Assembly (NCBI RefSeq): GCF_001424265.1
Contig: NZ_LMOV01000012.1
Span: forward strand, 163,050 to 227,049
Origin: Acidovorax sp. Leaf160
GTDB lineage: Bacteria; Pseudomonadota; Gammaproteobacteria; Burkholderiales; Burkholderiaceae_C
Reading direction: 5' to 3'
Length of the DNA: 64,000 nt
Position numbers and translations under genes: made by a program. Below the pieces are notes generated by a model. That model worked only from the letters and a program-made list of their open reading frames with translations, was not told the origin of the DNA and did no database searches. This document shows, piece by piece, positions 26,701 through 35,314 of this stretch. Within the stretch, counting starts at the first letter, position 1; the number at the start of each line of letters is the position of its first letter.

Positions 26701-27863
26701 AGCTCGACATGCTGTCGCCGCACCTCTTCATGAATTTCCGCGTGGTCGACGAACATGGCCGGCAACTGGGGCAGGGCCGCAACCTCGGCGCATTGAAAGC
26801 CGAGTGGGGCGCCAAGGCGCGCGGGGCGTTCCAGGCGCTGGCAGGATTGAAGCTTGCAGCGGTCGCCGCAGGCAGCGATGCGGCATCCAATGGGGCTGGA
26901 GCGCAGGAACCGCCTGGGTCTGATGCTATGAAAGGAGTAGCAAAAGAGGGCACTGGCTCTTCGGCGAGGGTGGCGCATGCCCCCGCCGCGCCGCAGGCCC
27001 CGGCGGCCCCCGCAGGGCAGCGCTACACCGCGTGGACCTTCGGCGAGCTGCCCGAGCTGATGGAAATCCGCAAGGCGGGGCAGACGTTGATCGGCTTTCC
27101 CGCGCTCATCGATGGCGGCGATGCCGTGAGCATCGAAGTGTTCGACGAACCCGAGGTGGCGGCGGCCAAGCACCGCGCCGGCCTGCGGCGGCTGTTTGCG
27201 CTGCAGATCAAGGACGCCCTGAAATACCTGGAGAAAAACCTGCCCGACCTGCAGAAGATGGCCGTGGCCTACATGCCGCTTGGCACGCAGGAAGAGTTGC
27301 GCACGCAGATCCTCGACATCGCGCTGGAGCGCGCCTTCCTGCAGGAGCCGCTACCGACGAACGAGGCCGACTTCAAGCGGCGGGTGGAGGAGGGCCGTGG
27401 CCGGCTCACGCTCATCGCCAACGAGGTGGCCCGGCTGGCCGGCGCCATCCTGGTGGAGTTCGCTGCGGCAGCCCGGAAGATCAAGGACACGAAGAACGCT
27501 CCGGATGCAACGCAGGACGCGCAACAGCAGCTGCAGCGGCTGATGCCCCGACAGTTCCTGGCCGCAGCGCCCTGGGCGCAACTGGCGCACTTTCCCCGCT
27601 ATCTGAAAGCAATCACCCAGCGGCTCGACAAGTACCGCGCCGACCCCGCCCGCGACGCCGCCCGGCTGGCCGAGCTGCGGCCGCAGGAGCAGCGCTATTG
27701 GCGCCTGGTGGCGGAGCGCAAAGGCCACGTGGATGCGCGCATGGTGGAGATGCGCTGGCTGCTGGAAGAGTTGCGGGTGAGCTTCTTCGCGCAGGAGCTG
27801 CGCACGCCCCAGCCGGTGAGCGTCAAGCGTCTGGACAAGCTGTGGGCGCAGATCAACGCGTGA
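23742..27863 (+). CDS. hrpA: ATP-dependent RNA helicase HrpA
   Basis: This 1373-residue DEAH-box helicase has Walker A GETGSGKTT near residue 51, DEAH in IIIDEAHERS near 155, SAT in VVTSATID, and motif VI QRAGRCGRV. HA2/ratchet and OB-fold domains follow, with the long HrpA-specific C-terminal region (DUF3418). In E. coli HrpA processes mRNA and rescues stalled ribosomes. ATG 23742 is the first plausible start; ATG 23754 is an alternative, and neither has a strong ribosome site. Two low-complexity inserts are seen: a 21-bp duplication near 25460 and a linker around 26870-27010 that carries dispersed-repeat copy C. Confidence 0.95.
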   Translation: MAVFMSETLSSHPRPAAPALRIEFPESLPVSGKREEIMAAIQQHQVVIVCGETGSGKTTQLPKIALALGRGKCNAPAGSKGQLIGHTQPRRIAASSVAKRIAEELKTPLGDVVGFKVRFQDRLSRDASVKLMTDGILLAETQTDPLLKAYDTIIIDEAHERSLNIDFLLGYLRQILPRRPDLKIVVTSATIDADRFARHFESSKGPAPIIYVSGRTFPVEQRFRPFEESRDYGLNEAIADGVDELWAGNASGDILVFLPGEREIREAADHLRKHLAHQPVMRNAEVLPLFARLSQAEQDRIFDGHTGRRIVLATNVAETSLTVPGVRYVIDAGTARVKRYSFRSKVEQLLVEPVSQAAANQRAGRCGRVANGICIRLYDEADFNSRPRFTDPEILRSSLAGVILRMKSLHLGDVAHFPFIEAPSGRAIADGYQLLGELGAVDDANELTPMGVELSRLPLDPRVGRMILEARDRKALDEVLVIASALSVQDVRDRPLEAQQQADQAHAKFDDEKSEFSGYLKLWKWIGEARGGAPSLPSARMQREAARKGAPSQAVLPVAQRIASAAPAPAALQAAATAAQAAATAAQVQPTHKLSNRQYEALLRQNFISIRRLREWRDIHTQLLTVVTEHRWKINTTPASYEQIHLSMLAGLLGNIGIKSEEEDWYLGARGIRFYKHPGAHLSKKPGRWIVAAELVETTRLFGRGIAAIEPQWVEQIAGHLLKKQLLDPHWEKKAAQVSAVERATLYGLVIYNNRRVNFGKVDPHAAREIFIREALVGGQWETRLPFLAANQKLIAKVEELEHKSRRQDVLVDDELIYAFYDQQLPADICTGAGFEAWYKDEARQNPDLLKLTRDELMRHEAAGITSNAFPKTVRLGGVDCAAAYLHEPGDARDGITVTVPLFVLNQVQDERCEWLVPGMLQAKIQALLKSLPQRPRSRFVPLPESAARLAELLGTPERFGHGSLTDVLLKQVQTETSLDVKRADFKLDMLSPHLFMNFRVVDEHGRQLGQGRNLGALKAEWGAKARGAFQALAGLKLAAVAAGSDAASNGAGAQEPPGSDAMKGVAKEGTGSSARVAHAPAAPQAPAAPAGQRYTAWTFGELPELMEIRKAGQTLIGFPALIDGGDAVSIEVFDEPEVAAAKHRAGLRRLFALQIKDALKYLEKNLPDLQKMAVAYMPLGTQEELRTQILDIALERAFLQEPLPTNEADFKRRVEEGRGRLTLIANEVARLAGAILVEFAAAARKIKDTKNAPDATQDAQQQLQRLMPRQFLAAAPWAQLAHFPRYLKAITQRLDKYRADPARDAARLAELRPQEQRYWRLVAERKGHVDARMVEMRWLLEELRVSFFAQELRTPQPVSVKRLDKLWAQINA
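25460..25501 (+). repeat. 21-bp perfect tandem duplication in hrpA
   Basis: Two identical 21-base units (25460-25480, 25481-25501) encode AAATAAQ twice, in an Ala-rich linker after the HA2 region. It is in frame and probably neutral. Confidence 0.9.
26921..26960 (+). repeat. Dispersed repeat, copy C (partial), inside hrpA
   Basis: TGATGCTATGAAA, then GTAGCAAAAG and a GGCACTGG tail, match the left half of the repeat family. It lies in a Pro/Ala-rich linker of HrpA whose base composition is lower in GC than its neighbours. Confidence 0.45.
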
Positions 27864-28101
27864 TGAGCGCCAGCGTGCCACGGCCACCCATGGGCAGAGG
27901 CGGCGCGTCGGGTCGGGCCACAGTCTGGTCAGTTCACTGAGAGGTCACCCCGGTGGGCACCTTGTTCCGTTTGGTGGATACGACGCCGACAGGATCAGGG
28001 AAGTGCCGACGCCCCGGGGCGGATCGGGGCAAGAGAAGAAGGGGTGACGGGCTCCGGCTGGGCCGGCCTGGAACCCGCTCGGCGCCTGGGCCCCTCGACG
28101 T

Positions 28102-28671
28102 TCAGGCGGCCGTGAGACTTGCGGACTCGGAGGCTGCGAGACGGTCCAGCTCGGCGCATACATCTGCCATGCGGCCCGACAGCACGAGCCGGGTCGGGTC
28201 GGCCACCTGGATGCGGCGCAGAACCCGGAGTACGGGGCTCCTGCGGGAGGCCGCCGCTGCCGCACCGGCCGGGGAGCCGTCTGCGTCACCGTGGAACGAC
28301 GCCGCATTGGCGGCCTGCGAGGCGACCAGGGGCAAAGCCAGACGGGCACGGATGGACTGCACGCGCAGCGGATGGAAGGCCGGGGCCGCAGTAGCCGCAG
28401 GCAGCTTGGTCATGGGTACCACGCAAGCGGGTGCCGCAGCAGACACTCCGGTCATCGACGCGGCGTTGGCGGAGGGCGATGCAGCGTCCAGCCCTTCTGC
28501 TGGCGCCCGCGATGCGGCGGCGGCTGCGTGGCCCGCGCCGTTGTCGGCCAGCGAGCGCTGCCGGGCAGCGGAGGCGGTCAGGCCTGCAGCCCGGGCTGGG
28601 CGGGCAAACCACTGGGTCAGGGCCTTGACGGGGTGCGACAAGGACGAAAAGGCAAGCAGGGCAATTCCCAT
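28102..28671 (-). CDS. Ala-rich hypothetical protein
   Basis: This 189-residue protein is preceded by GGAG eight bases before the ATG, which supports translation. The N-terminus is mildly hydrophobic (GIALLAFSSLSHPV), a long Ala/Pro/Ser-rich middle follows, and the C-terminal segment VLRRIQVADPTRLVLSGRMADVCAELDRLAA looks folded and conserved in character. No domain is recognised. It lies 319 bp downstream of lexA on the same strand. A cell-division inhibitor such as SulA would fit the location, but no similarity is seen and no SOS box precedes it. Confidence 0.6.
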   Translation of the reverse strand: MGIALLAFSSLSHPVKALTQWFARPARAAGLTASAARQRSLADNGAGHAAAAASRAPAEGLDAASPSANAASMTGVSAAAPACVVPMTKLPAATAAPAFHPLRVQSIRARLALPLVASQAANAASFHGDADGSPAGAAAAASRRSPVLRVLRRIQVADPTRLVLSGRMADVCAELDRLAASESASLTAA

Positions 28672-28990
28672 GTGAAAACTCCATCGTGGCCAGTGCCTAG
28701 AACAGTGCTGGAACGCTCCGGTGACGGATGCCGGATCACGATCGGGGTTCAGCGCCTGCCGGGCAGGCCCGCAATACGCGGACCGGTCGGCAGATGCGCC
28801 TCGATGGCAATCAGGTCACCCAGGGGGAGGGCACCAGCCCCGTGCGAGGGCACGGAGGATTGAACACAGGCAGGATTGCCATTGAGCGACTTGCCGCAGG
28901 GTTGGCGTGTAGGGATTTGGGAAAGCGAACTGTGCGCCGCACCCCCACCCTACCGCCAGACGCCCGCCACCTGGGCAGCCGCGGTGACAG
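28672..28990. other. Non-coding spacer between lexA and the Ala-rich gene
   Basis: No credible gene, RNA or repeat is seen in these 319 bases, apart from a weak CCGTGC/GCACGG hairpin near 28840-28855. Confidence 0.4.
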
Positions 28991-29665
28991 CTACATGAGC
29001 ATGGTGTTGCGGATCAGGCCCACGGCCAGCCCTTCGATCTCGAAGGGCTCCCCGGGCTGCACGGTGATGACCGGGTAGTCCGGGTTTTCCGGCAGCAATT
29101 CGATGGCACTGCCGCTGCGGCGCAGGCGCTTGACGGTGACGTCGTCTCCCAGCCGGGCGACGATGATCTGGCCGTTGCGGGCCTCCCGCGTGGCCTGGAC
29201 AGCGAGCAGGTCGCCGTCCATGATGCCCGCGTCCCGCATGGACATGCCGCGCACCTTCAGCAGGTAGTCGGGCTTGTGCTGAAACAGGCTGCCTTCCACG
29301 CTGTAGGTTTGGTCGACGTGTTCCTGCGCGAGAATGGGGGAGCCTGCCGCAACGCGGCCGATGAGGGGCAGCACCAGCTGGGTGAGCCCGGGAATGGGCA
29401 GGCTGAACTGGGTGCCGCGCGCCGCGTTGATGGACCGGACGGTCTCGCTGCGCAGACGGATGCCGCGGGACGTGCCGCTGACCAGTTCGATGACGCCTTT
29501 GCGCGCCAGGGCCTGCAAGTGTTCTTCCGCCGCGTTGGCGGATTTGAAACCGAGCTGAGCGGCGATTTCCGCACGGGTGGGTGGCGCGCCGGTGCGTGCG
29601 ATGGCGGTCTGGATCAGATCCAGAATCTGCTGCTGGCGGGCTGTGAGCTTGGGACTGTCGAGCAT
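28991..29665 (-). CDS. lexA: LexA repressor
   Basis: This 224-residue SOS repressor and self-cleaving protease has a winged helix DNA-binding domain at residues 1-70 ([23 protein letters not shown] recognition region). The cleavage site is A107-G108, and the catalytic dyad S142 (RGMSMRDAG) and K179 (VTVKRL) is intact. ATG 29665 is the family start; a frame ten codons longer is not needed. Two SOS boxes lie 47-82 bp upstream, so autoregulation is expected. RecA filaments trigger cleavage after DNA damage. Confidence 0.97.
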   Translation of the reverse strand: MLDSPKLTARQQQILDLIQTAIARTGAPPTRAEIAAQLGFKSANAAEEHLQALARKGVIELVSGTSRGIRLRSETVRSINAARGTQFSLPIPGLTQLVLPLIGRVAAGSPILAQEHVDQTYSVEGSLFQHKPDYLLKVRGMSMRDAGIMDGDLLAVQATREARNGQIIVARLGDDVTVKRLRRSGSAIELLPENPDYPVITVQPGEPFEIEGLAVGLIRNTMLM

Positions 29666-29712
29666 GGCAGGTTTCCAGTGCGTTGCGATGACCAAAGGGA
29701 TCGACTGCGGGA

Positions 29713-29747
29713 CTGTTGTTTAATCCAGTACCTGTATTTTTAACCAG
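29713..29747 (-). promoter_or_regulatory. Tandem SOS (LexA) boxes
   Basis: Read on the lexA strand, CTGG-N8-ACAG occurs twice: 29732-29747 and 29713-29728, with starts 19 bp apart. Both differ by one base from CTGT-N8-ACAG. The double box matches the usual autoregulated lexA promoter. It lies as close as 18 bp to the divergent asparaginase gene and may affect it. Confidence 0.85.
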
Positions 29748-29764
29748 TTTCTTCGAGGATGCAA

Positions 29765-30757
29765 GTGGCCGCTCAAAAAATCGTGGTGTTGGGAACCGGA
29801 GGCACCATCGCCGGTACGGCGGGTGACGCGTCCGACAACATCGGCTACACCGCCGGCCAGGTCGGTGTGCAGCAGTTGCTGGAGGCCATTCCCGGCCTGG
29901 CGAAGGCGGCGGGCGGTGGCGAGCTGGTCACCGAGCAGATCGCTCAGGTGGACAGCAAGGACATGGATCACGCGATATGGCAGCGCTTGTCAGAGCGCTG
30001 CGCCGTGCATCTGGCCGACCCCGAGGTGCGCGGCATCGTGATCACGCACGGGACCGACACGCTGGAAGAAACCGCCTGGTTCCTGCGGCTGGTGCTGGAT
30101 GCGCGCAAGCCTGTCGTTCTCACCTGCGCCATGCGACCGGCCACGGCCTTGAGCCCTGATGGTCCCCAGAATCTGCTCGATGCGATGGCCGTCGCAACCG
30201 CCGAGGGCGCGCACGGCGTGGTCGCCGTCGCTGCCGGCACGGTGCACGGCGCCGAGCAGGTGCGGAAGGTGCATCCGTACCGCGTGGATGCGTTCGATTC
30301 CGGCGAGTCCGGTCCGCTGGGCTGGGTGGAGGAAGGGCAGGTGCGGCTGGCACGCGACTGGCCGGCCGCAGAGCCCCTCTACCCACAGCTGCCCTGGAGC
30401 CGGGCTGGCGAAGCCCCGCCGGCGAACCCGGCAAGCGCAGTGGACTGGCCGCGGGTGGACATCGTGTTGAGCCACGCCGCCGCCTCGGGTCGCGTGGTGG
30501 ATCTGCTGGCTGCGGATGGCGTCGATGGCCTGGTGGTGGCCGCGACGGGCAATGGTACGGTGCACGCCGCGCTGGAGGCCGCACTGCTGCGGGCGCAGAT
30601 GGCGGGTGTGGCGGTGCGGGTGGCCTCCCGCTGCCCGCTGGGTCGCGTGCTGCCGCGCCCTGGCGACGCGCTCCAGGCCGAAACGCAGGGCCTGGGCGCG
30701 GTCAAGACGCGCGTGTCGCTCATGCTTCACCTGCTGGCGGCACGCCACCGTCGCTGA
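29765..30757 (+). CDS. L-asparaginase (type I/II fold)
   Basis: This asparaginase of about 330 residues carries the threonine nucleophile motif LGTGGTIAG at the N-terminus and the second motif ITHGTDTLEETA near residue 95. It converts asparagine to aspartate and ammonia. No signal peptide is seen, so it is probably cytoplasmic. The start is set at GTG 29765 because GAGG (29755-29758) has a 6-base spacing to it; ATG 29759, two codons earlier, abuts GAGG and is a poor start. It is divergent from lexA across the SOS boxes. Confidence 0.93.
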   Translation: MAAQKIVVLGTGGTIAGTAGDASDNIGYTAGQVGVQQLLEAIPGLAKAAGGGELVTEQIAQVDSKDMDHAIWQRLSERCAVHLADPEVRGIVITHGTDTLEETAWFLRLVLDARKPVVLTCAMRPATALSPDGPQNLLDAMAVATAEGAHGVVAVAAGTVHGAEQVRKVHPYRVDAFDSGESGPLGWVEEGQVRLARDWPAAEPLYPQLPWSRAGEAPPANPASAVDWPRVDIVLSHAAASGRVVDLLAADGVDGLVVAATGNGTVHAALEAALLRAQMAGVAVRVASRCPLGRVLPRPGDALQAETQGLGAVKTRVSLMLHLLAARHRR

Positions 30758-30775
30758 CGTTCAGCGTCCGGATAC

Positions 30776-30799
30776 GAAAACGCCCCGCACAGCGGGGCG
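30776..30799 (-). terminator. Terminator of adk, shared with asparaginase
   Basis: 8-bp stem CGCCCCGC / GCGGGGCG (30781-30799) with an ACA loop. On the minus strand it is followed by a TTTTC run (30776-30780), so it mainly serves adk. Confidence 0.8.
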
Positions 30800-30831
30800 C
30801 GATGCCGGGCGCGGCGCTTTCTCGGTTTCTA

Positions 30832-31734
<903 letters not shown>

Positions 31735-32550
31735 TCAGCCGAGCAGGGCGCGCACGAGGTCGAGGTCGGCCGGAGTGTCCACCCCCGGGCCAGGAGCGGC
31801 GGCGGTAACATGAACGGCAATCCGATGGCCGTGCCAGAGGGCCCTCAATTGCTCCAGCGCCTCCAGCGCTTCGGTGGGCGCCGGGGGCAGCTGGGGAAAC
31901 TGCCGCAGGAAGCCCGCGCGGTAGCTGTAGATGCCGATGTGCCGGAGCGGCGCGAACCCGTGCGGCACCGCAGGTGCGGCCGGGTCGTTCCACCATGCGG
32001 TGCCGGCAGCATGGTCGCGGGCATGCGGAATGGGTGCGCGGCTGAAATAGTGCGCGAGACCGCGCCCGTCCAGTACCACCTTCACCACGTTGGGATTGAC
32101 GAAGTCCGCTACGGCGTCGATGGCGTGCGCGGCCGTGCCCATGCTGGCATCGGGCCGGTCGGCGAGCAAGCGGGCGACGGCGTCGATCAGCGCGGGGTCC
32201 ATCAGCGGCTCGTCGCCCTGCACGTTGACCACCACGTCGTCACCCGCCAGGCCCAGCAGCTCGCAGGCCTCGGCCAGCCGGTCGCTGCCGCTGGCGTGGT
32301 CGGCCCGGGTGAGCAGGGCTTCCACACCGTGGTGCCGGCAGGCTGCGACGATGCGCTCGTCGTCTGCCGCCACCACGCTGCGCAACGCTCCACTCTGCGC
32401 CGCGCGCCGCGCCACATGCACGACCATCGGCAGGCCGGCGATGTCCGCCAGCGGCTTGTTCGGCAGGCGGGTCGACGCCAGCCGCGCCGGGATCACAACG
32501 GTGAAGGCGGGCAGCGCTGCCGGCGCGGTGGCCGAGGCGGCGGCGCTCAT
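31735..32550 (-). CDS. kdsB: 3-deoxy-manno-octulosonate cytidylyltransferase
   Basis: This 271-residue enzyme activates KDO with CTP for lipopolysaccharide core synthesis. [22 protein letters not shown] is the nucleotide-binding N-terminus; [11 protein letters not shown] binds metal and substrate; [12 protein letters not shown] and [12 protein letters not shown] are family signatures. The start overlaps the stop of the Trm112 gene by 4 bp (32547-32550), indicating coupling. It acts in the pathway that supplies the KDO added to lipid A, next to lpxK. Confidence 0.96.
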   Translation of the reverse strand: MSAAASATAPAALPAFTVVIPARLASTRLPNKPLADIAGLPMVVHVARRAAQSGALRSVVAADDERIVAACRHHGVEALLTRADHASGSDRLAEACELLGLAGDDVVVNVQGDEPLMDPALIDAVARLLADRPDASMGTAAHAIDAVADFVNPNVVKVVLDGRGLAHYFSRAPIPHARDHAAGTAWWNDPAAPAVPHGFAPLRHIGIYSYRAGFLRQFPQLPPAPTEALEALEQLRALWHGHRIAVHVTAAAPGPGVDTPADLDLVRALLG

Positions 32551-32735
32551 GCCGCCGCGTCGATTTCGTCGTCGGTCAGCGTGCGTGCCTCGTTTTCCAG
32601 CAGCACCGGAATGCCGTCGCGCACCGGATAGGCCAGCCGCGCGCTGCGCGACACCAGCTCCCGGCGGTCACGGTCGAAGACGAGGGGGCCCTTGGTGACG
32701 GGGCAGACCAGCAAGTCGAGTAGTTTGGAGTCCAT
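32547..32735 (-). CDS. Trm112/YcaR-like small protein
   Basis: This 62-residue zinc-ribbon-like protein of the Trm112 family begins [20 protein letters not shown] and carries [16 protein letters not shown]. Bacterial members keep only part of the zinc ligands, as here (a single CPVT knuckle). It may act as a small activator or chaperone; in bacteria it is consistently found between lpxK and kdsB. Translation is coupled to kdsB by an ATGA overlap. Confidence 0.92.
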   Translation of the reverse strand: MDSKLLDLLVCPVTKGPLVFDRDRRELVSRSARLAYPVRDGIPVLLENEARTLTDDEIDAAA

Positions 32736-32826
32736 GGCATGGGCGCCCGGCGGGGCGATGGGGAGAAGGCGAAACAAAGATGGGCCGGAAAAAGCCGACC
32801 CCGAGCGGATGGGGACCGGACGTTCG

Positions 32827-33834
32827 TCAGGCGGTGTCCGCCGATGATAGTGGCGTGGCGACGGTCGCCAACCGCGCATCCAGCAGGGTGAAGAAGGGCG
32901 CAGGAATCTGCACCGCCAGCGGAACGGCCAGCGCGTCGGGGTGCCGTGGCCACAGCTTGACCGCGTCTTTCTCGGTGCAAATCAGCTGCAGGCGCTTGTC
33001 CGATGGGCGTTCCCAGCTATCAAAATCATAGTGATCGGGAAGCGCCTCCGCCTGGGCCAGTGAAAGCCCCTGCTGGCGCAGCATGGCGAAGAAATCGTTT
33101 GGCCGGGCGATTGCGGCGACGGCATGCAGCGGCTCGCCCCGCAGGCCCGACAGCGGCACGCGGTGCCCGTCGGCTCGAACCGCCTGGGCGGTGAGGCCGC
33201 GCTGCAGGGCGAAGGCGGGCGCGTTGCCACCCGCAGGCCGGGGCCCGGCGTGCAGCACGGCAGTGACGGAGCGCGGCCAGGGCTCGCGCAGCGGCCCGGC
33301 AGGCAGTTGCCAGCCGTTGCCCACGCCGTCATCGTTGAAGACACAGATCTCGATATCTCGCGCCAGCGCCAGGTGCTGCAGGCCATCGTCGCAGACGATC
33401 ACGTCCACGTCGGGGTGCGCTGCCAGCAGGGCCTGGGCCGCCTCGGCCCGCCCCGCTGCCACGAAGACGGGCGCACCGGTGCTGCGGGCGAGCAGGGCGG
33501 GTTCGTCGCCCACTTCGGCTGCGGTGCTGCCGGGCCCGACCGCCCGGCAGTCGTGGGTGCGACGGCCATAGCCGCGGGAGACGATGCCCGGATGCCGGCC
33601 CCTGGCCTGCAGGTGGCGCACGATGGCCTGCGTGACCGGTGTCTTGCCCGCTCCCCCCGCGATCACGTTGCCCACCACGATCACCGGCACCGGCAGGCGA
33701 TGCGAGCGCAGCAGGCCGCTGCGATACAGCAGGCGCCGCAGCGCCGTGACGCTGGCGTAGACCAGCGACAGCGGGCGAAGCGCCCAGGCCACCCAGCCGC
33801 GATGCGACCAGGCCTGCTGCAAGCCCTGCGCCAT
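32827..33834 (-). CDS. lpxK: Tetraacyldisaccharide 4'-kinase
   Basis: This 335-residue lipid A kinase phosphorylates the 4' position of the tetraacyl disaccharide at the inner membrane. [24 protein letters not shown] contains the P-loop-like motif after an N-terminal amphipathic helix; [21 protein letters not shown] carries the metal-binding DDGLQH signature. ATG 33834 is chosen because upstream residues in the same frame overlap exbD. Four bases separate it from the exbD stop. Part of the C-terminal region (33015-33057) resembles the dispersed repeat. Confidence 0.95.
   Translation of the reverse strand: MAQGLQQAWSHRGWVAWALRPLSLVYASVTALRRLLYRSGLLRSHRLPVPVIVVGNVIAGGAGKTPVTQAIVRHLQARGRHPGIVSRGYGRRTHDCRAVGPGSTAAEVGDEPALLARSTGAPVFVAAGRAEAAQALLAAHPDVDVIVCDDGLQHLALARDIEICVFNDDGVGNGWQLPAGPLREPWPRSVTAVLHAGPRPAGGNAPAFALQRGLTAQAVRADGHRVPLSGLRGEPLHAVAAIARPNDFFAMLRQQGLSLAQAEALPDHYDFDSWERPSDKRLQLICTEKDAVKLWPRHPDALAVPLAVQIPAPFFTLLDARLATVATPLSSADTA
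33015..33057 (+). repeat. Dispersed repeat, copy H (degenerate), inside lpxK
   Basis: AGCTATCAAAATCATAG and a downstream GGGAAGCGCCTCCGCC block align with the family with several mismatches. The match is weak; the AT-rich core within GC-rich coding sequence supports it. Confidence 0.35.
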
Positions 33835-33838
33835 GCGG

Positions 33839-34264
33839 CTAGCGCGCCGCGCCGCCGGAGGACTGGGTGGCGAAGGTGATCTGCGAGAGCCCCGCACGGC
33901 GCGCCGCTTCCATCACGGTCACCACAGCCTGGTGCGGGGAAGTGGCGTCCGCGCTGATGATGACCACGCTGTCGCGGCCGGCGGCCGCGGCGGCGGTCAG
34001 CGCCCGGGCCACGCCCTCCACACCCTTGCCTTCGACGGCAGCGCGATTGACGGCGTAGCGGCCGTCGGCGGCGACGGAGACGATGATCTCCTTCGGATGG
34101 TCGCGCTGCTGCTCGGCGTCGGCCACGGGCAGCGTCAGCTGCAGCTCGGTGAACTTGCTGTAGGTGGTCGACAGCATCAGGAAGATGAGGATCACCAGCA
34201 GCACGTCGATGAACGGGATCAGGTTGATCTCGGGCTCTTCCTTGGCGCGGGGGCGGAAGTTCAT
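33839..34264 (-). CDS. exbD: Biopolymer transport protein ExbD
   Basis: This 141-residue protein has one transmembrane helix (about residues 15-37) that includes the essential Asp in [19 protein letters not shown], and a periplasmic domain. With ExbB it forms the proton-driven motor that energises TonB or a TolA-like partner. The start [15 protein letters not shown] fits the family. It follows exbB after a 34-bp gap. No tonB gene is nearby, so the partner is elsewhere; TolR is the alternative name. Confidence 0.93.
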   Translation of the reverse strand: MNFRPRAKEEPEINLIPFIDVLLVILIFLMLSTTYSKFTELQLTLPVADAEQQRDHPKEIIVSVAADGRYAVNRAAVEGKGVEGVARALTAAAAAGRDSVVIISADATSPHQAVVTVMEAARRAGLSQITFATQSSGGAAR

Positions 34265-34298
34265 GGGCGGCGTGCTCCGGGGGCGATCGGCAGGCGCG

Positions 34299-34940
34299 TC
34301 ACTTGCGCAGGCGCGCGATGTGGCGCAGGAACTGCTCGGCGGACAGCTCCAGCGCCAGCAGGTACGCATCGACCCGGCTGCGGAAATAGCGCCAGAAGAT
34401 CAGCGTCGGAATGGCCACGATCAGGCCGAACGCCGTGTTGTAGAGCGCGATGGAGATGCCGTGGGCCAGTTGCGCCGGATTGCCCCCGCCCATGGCCTGG
34501 CCGGCACCGCCGCCGCCGGCTTGCGAGCCGAAGATCTCGATCATGCCGATGACCGTGCCCAGCAGCCCCAGCAGCGGGGCTGCCGAGGCGATCGTGGCGA
34601 GGGCGCTCAGGTATTTCTCCAGCCGGTGGGCCACCGCCCGGCCGGCGCCTTCCATGGCCGCGCGCAGGTCGGCCTCGGTGCTGTTGGGATGGCTGTTGAG
34701 GGTGCGCAGCCCGGTGGCCAGCACTTCGCCCAGGGCGGAGTTCTGCGCCAGCTGGTTCACCACGTCCGGCGTCGGCAGGCCGCGCGACGAGACGGAGATG
34801 GCTTCGTCCAGCAGCTTGGGCGGGACGACGCGGGACGTTTTGAGGGCGAGAAAGCGCTCCAGCACCAGCGCCAGGGCGATGACGGAGCAGGCTATCAGGG
34901 GCCAGATGGGCCAGCCTGCGGCTTGTATGATCGACAGCAA
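34299..34940 (-). CDS. exbB: MotA/TolQ/ExbB proton channel protein
   Basis: This 213-residue protein has three membrane segments: residues about 8-28, then after a cytoplasmic loop LGLLGTVIGMIEIF and GISIALYNTAFGLIVAIPTLIFW, the conserved pore region. It forms the ExbB pentamer around ExbD. The start is TTG 34940, supported by GGAGAGA five bases upstream (34945-34951); no ATG lies nearby in this frame without long unrelated extensions. It is the first gene of the exbB-exbD-lpxK-Trm112-kdsB-adk cluster. Confidence 0.92.
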   Translation of the reverse strand: MLSIIQAAGWPIWPLIACSVIALALVLERFLALKTSRVVPPKLLDEAISVSSRGLPTPDVVNQLAQNSALGEVLATGLRTLNSHPNSTEADLRAAMEGAGRAVAHRLEKYLSALATIASAAPLLGLLGTVIGMIEIFGSQAGGGGAGQAMGGGNPAQLAHGISIALYNTAFGLIVAIPTLIFWRYFRSRVDAYLLALELSAEQFLRHIARLRK

Positions 34941-35314
34941 TTCTCTCTCCGGGCGGGTGACATCCAGCCGGCGATTATGGCCCACGCCGCTCTGGCTGCC
35001 GGGCGGATCGGCCCGCATTCCGGCCAGGCACCGCCCGCACTCCCCCGGCACTCGCGGCGCAGCGAATCGACCCACAAAAACTGTGGATAACTTTGTGGGC
35101 AACTACCCCGCGACGGCCCGCCAAGCGGCGCCAGATCACGACTTTGACAGATTGATGAAAAATCGCGCAGTGAAAATTCATTTGAAATCAATGGCTTGCG
35201 CCGGTTTGCTGGCGATGCCGGGGGGTGGCGCCCGGGGCGCTGGAGCAGCCGCCGCTCCCTCTGCGCTGTGGACTAATGTGCAGGCGCAGATCCCTGCCAG
35301 GCCGCGCCCCGCCT
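34941..35314. other. Divergent exbB/xseA spacer
   Basis: These 374 non-coding bases contain a perfect DnaA box within a larger dyad (separate entry). An AT-rich patch around 35140-35190 is a likely promoter zone. No gene is supported. Confidence 0.4.
35071..35099. promoter_or_regulatory. Perfect DnaA box inside an inverted repeat
   Basis: TGTGGATAA (35082-35090) is the complement of TTATCCACA, the strongest DnaA box. It lies between CCCACAAA (35071-35078) and TTTGTGGG (35092-35099). It is a single box, so it is not an origin; DnaA-mediated regulation of exbB or xseA is possible. Confidence 0.5.

Noticed and set aside
23475-27173. 1232-residue minus-strand frame
   Set aside because: Antisense to hrpA, which has all helicase motifs; the frame is a product of GC-rich third positions.
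28102-28671. SulA-type cell-division inhibitor
   Set aside because: Location beside lexA is suggestive, but no sequence similarity or SOS box was seen.
35071-35099. Replication origin
   Set aside because: Only one DnaA box, and no dnaA, dnaN or AT-rich unwinding region nearby.
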